Shown piece by piece: positions 62,260 through 64,000 of a DNA stretch of 64,000 nt. Source of the stretch: Shimia sp039969785 (GTDB lineage: Bacteria > Pseudomonadota > Alphaproteobacteria > Rhodobacterales > Rhodobacteraceae). Where the stretch lies: positions 34,173 through 98,172 of the forward strand of contig NZ_JBDVNC010000046.1 in assembly GCF_039969785.1 (NCBI RefSeq), given 5' to 3'. The translations under genes were made by a program, and so were the position numbers. Within the stretch, counting starts at the first letter, position 1. Each line of letters starts with the position of its first letter. Under the pieces are notes generated by a model. The model was not told the origin of the DNA. It searched no databases and saw only the letters and a program-made list of their open reading frames with translations.

Positions 62260-62703
62260 TTAATCCAACGCGGGGCCGGTGAAGGCCATGTTGTGCCGCT
62301 TGGCGCTCTCCTCGATAGCAGGCATGTCTTCGGGGATGCGGCATTGACCGGCAGCCATGTCTGCAAAAAAACCTTCGAAACCGCCGGGGGTCAGGATCAC
62401 GAAATGGCGGCAAGGGCCGTCATCGGTCACCTTGAATGTATGTTCCTTGCCGCGTGGGATGAACACGCTTTTGCCCGCACCGGCGGTGAACTCTTCGCCT
62501 TCCAGCCAGAACTTGCAAGTCCCGGTAACGATCACAAAGGTTTCGTCTTCGTTCTGATGCACATGTCGCGGCGGGCCGCTGCCTGCGGGGGACCAGCTGT
62601 CCACAATGGACATCGCTCCACCGGTCTGTTCTGGATGAAGGATTGTTTTGTATTGTACGCCGAGCCATTCGATGGCTCCGTCGATTTGGGCCAGATCTTT
62701 CAT
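62260..62703 (-). CDS. cupin domain protein
   Basis: A 147-residue single-cupin protein. The two cupin motifs are visible: SGPPRHVHQNEDETFVIVTG (HxH and E metal ligands) and KSVFIPRGKEHTFKV with the final His. It may be a metal-dependent dioxygenase, isomerase or ligand-binding protein. It starts behind GGGAGCGAAACA and precedes the GST gene. The LysR regulator next to it is divergent and likely controls both. Confidence 0.85.
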   Translation of the reverse strand: MKDLAQIDGAIEWLGVQYKTILHPEQTGGAMSIVDSWSPAGSGPPRHVHQNEDETFVIVTGTCKFWLEGEEFTAGAGKSVFIPRGKEHTFKVTDDGPCRHFVILTPGGFEGFFADMAAGQCRIPEDMPAIEESAKRHNMAFTGPALD

Positions 62704-62815
62704 TGTTTCGCTCCCTCGGTATTGGATTGAAACGAATGCGCTTTCGTTGACAGATAGCTACATTATAGCCAACCTATCAGGCAAACCGCATTTTCTGATA
62801 TAGGGTATCGGCCAA

Positions 62816-63748
62816 GTGAATTTTGCTACACTCGATCTCAATCTTTTGCGCGTGTTGGACGCTCTCTTTCGCGAAGGCTCAACCGTAAAGGCAGCCGATC
62901 GGCTGGCCATGTCACAATCCGCTGTTTCCGGCGCACTATCACGTCTTCGCCATGCCTTGGATGACACGCTTTTTGTCCGGCAGGGGAACCGATTGGTTGC
63001 TACGGATTATGCAGCTGGGATCGAAACCGGTTTGCGAGAGGAATTCGAACGTCTGGAGCTCCTGCTGGTCCCGCCCACTACATTTGACCCGCAAACCGCC
63101 GAAGGCACTTTCCGAATTGCTGGCAGTGATTTTTTCGCGGAACTTCTGATGCCGCCTTTGGGTGATCTTCTGCAAAAGTCAGCGCCCAATCTTCGTGCTC
63201 AGCTCGTTGATCTGGTTCCGAACGATTATGTGGCCAGCCTAGAACACCGCAAGGCCGACATTGCGTTGGTCCCCGATTTGGTACTGCCGGACTGGGTCAA
63301 TCGAGAACCGCTCTTCCATTCGCCGTTCCACGTTATCGCCCGCAAAGGCAATCTTGGCATTGAGGGGCTTAAGGACCGGACGCAGATGCCAATGGATACC
63401 TTTTGCGCGCTTCACCACGTTCTGTTCTCTCCTGAAGGAAACCTCGCTGCGATGGGTGATGCTGCGCTGACGCGCGTTGGTAAACGACGACAGGTCGCGA
63501 TGACTGTTCCTGTGTTCAGCGGCGTTTGCCGCGCGGTGAGCGAAAGCGATCTCATCGCGCTTGTGCCCGCGCAACTTGCTGAGAAAGTGGCCAAGGCATT
63601 TGGGCTGCATGTGTTCAAACCTCCAATGGAGATTGAACCGGCGTTGATCATCGGCATCTGGCACAAGCGTTCCGACAATGCCCCGATGGCGGCCTGGATG
63701 CGGAGCCAAATCTTCGAATTATTGAAGAGTTTGGATTTAGACTGTTAG
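62816..63748 (+). CDS. LysR family transcriptional regulator
   Basis: A typical LysR protein of 310 residues, starting with GTG. The helix-turn-helix covers LNLLRVLDALFREGSTVKAA and MSQSAVSGALSRLRHALDD (about residues 6-50); a PBP2-type ligand-binding domain follows. It resembles the NodD/PcpR-like branch starting LDLNLLRVLDAL. It is divergent from the cupin-GST pair (112-bp gap) and is their probable regulator. Effector unknown. Confidence 0.9.
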   Translation: MNFATLDLNLLRVLDALFREGSTVKAADRLAMSQSAVSGALSRLRHALDDTLFVRQGNRLVATDYAAGIETGLREEFERLELLLVPPTTFDPQTAEGTFRIAGSDFFAELLMPPLGDLLQKSAPNLRAQLVDLVPNDYVASLEHRKADIALVPDLVLPDWVNREPLFHSPFHVIARKGNLGIEGLKDRTQMPMDTFCALHHVLFSPEGNLAAMGDAALTRVGKRRQVAMTVPVFSGVCRAVSESDLIALVPAQLAEKVAKAFGLHVFKPPMEIEPALIIGIWHKRSDNAPMAAWMRSQIFELLKSLDLDC

Positions 63749-63880
63749 TCAAGCTGTTCTACGCGGCGCCGGTCGGTTAGATAAATAACGATACTTCGAA
63801 AAACAGAATCGAAATGGATTCAATCAGTCAATACAGACATTCGCGCAGGCGCAGCGAACGACCGTATTGTCCCTGTGGTT

Positions 63881-64000
63881 TCAATTGATCGCTGCAACAC
63901 AAGCTTCAAATTTCTCCGCTGGCGTTTGGTAATGCAAGGTCTTTCGAGGTCGCTCGTTGAGCTGGCGAGCGACGGCGCTGAGTTTGGCTTGGCTAAAGCC
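63881..64000 (-). mobile_element. IS30 family transposase, C-terminal end (cut by window edge)
   Basis: On the minus strand, 39 codons from the edge to a TGA at 63881-63883 give ARQLNERPRKTLHYQTPAEK followed by FEACVA, the characteristic C-terminus of IS30-family integrase-like transposases. The rest lies beyond base 64000. The insertion end must lie between 63749 and 63880, a stretch without other genes, but I could not fix the terminal inverted repeat or target duplication. Confidence 0.85.

Noticed and set aside
63749..63880. Exact end and target duplication of the IS30 element
   Set aside because: No terminal inverted repeat could be fixed with only one end in view.

Overview
The window is chromosomal DNA from an alphaproteobacterium, most likely of the Roseobacter group (Rhodobacteraceae). 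The clues are the high G+C content, the isolated aa3 oxidase gene ctaD followed by a DUF2244 gene, the hisS-hisZ-hisG order with a short-form HisG, the tatD-MBL pair, a membrane-bound ferritin (MbfA), a B12-dependent ribonucleotide reductase and a meta-cleavage protocatechuate cluster. These are family-level inferences; no 16S gene is present.

Layout. Bases 1-2816: end of tatD, an MBL hydrolase, an AEC transporter and a DsbA-like protein. Bases 2981-3826: a decayed locus holding the tail of a GntR/FCD regulator and a broken NAD-dependent epimerase/uronate-dehydrogenase-like gene. Bases 3892-9594: tRNA-Leu(GAG), lipB, psd-pssA, a cytochrome c2-like gene, ctaD and DUF2244. Bases 9680-19913: a TetR repressor with a palindromic operator, mbfA, transporters, S-formylglutathione hydrolase, small enzymes, an MFS carrier and zapE.

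Bases 19926-31288 form an aromatic-acid region. PobA makes protocatechuate from 4-hydroxybenzoate under a PobR-like AraC regulator. A minus-strand operon (galB, ligK, ligU/galD, ligI, ligA1, ligB1) and a plus-strand operon (tandem-HTH LysR regulator, DUF1932 dehydrogenase, ligA2, ligB2, ligC) together encode a complete 4,5-cleavage route to pyruvate and oxaloacetate. Two different extradiol dioxygenases are present, and the hydratase is GalB-type; no LigJ-type hydratase is seen.

Bases 31467-39252: a small basic protein, an exonuclease, nrdJ, DUF1489, the hisS-hisZ-hisG operon (hisS has an internal low-G+C stretch) and slyX. Bases 39519-45011: a compact plus-strand cassette of a 27-residue membrane peptide, an XpaC-like protein, TelA, a DUF2927 lipoprotein, an SPFH-GYF protein and a double zinc-ribbon membrane protein. 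It resembles a Bacillus-type envelope-stress module and is the most interesting candidate system. A nitroreductase and a tandem SnoaL-like protein follow.

Bases 46611-64000: a DUF2235 hydrolase overlapping an orphan molybdenum hydroxylase large subunit, an ornithine-decarboxylase-like gene with a divergent Lrp regulator, an HD-domain oxygenase candidate, valS (carrying an in-frame 11-bp tandem repeat seen twice elsewhere), a crotonase, two PLP aminotransferases, an MsbA-like ABC exporter, a GST/cupin/LysR set and the tail of an IS30-family transposase at the right edge. There is no CRISPR array, rRNA gene or recognisable prophage.
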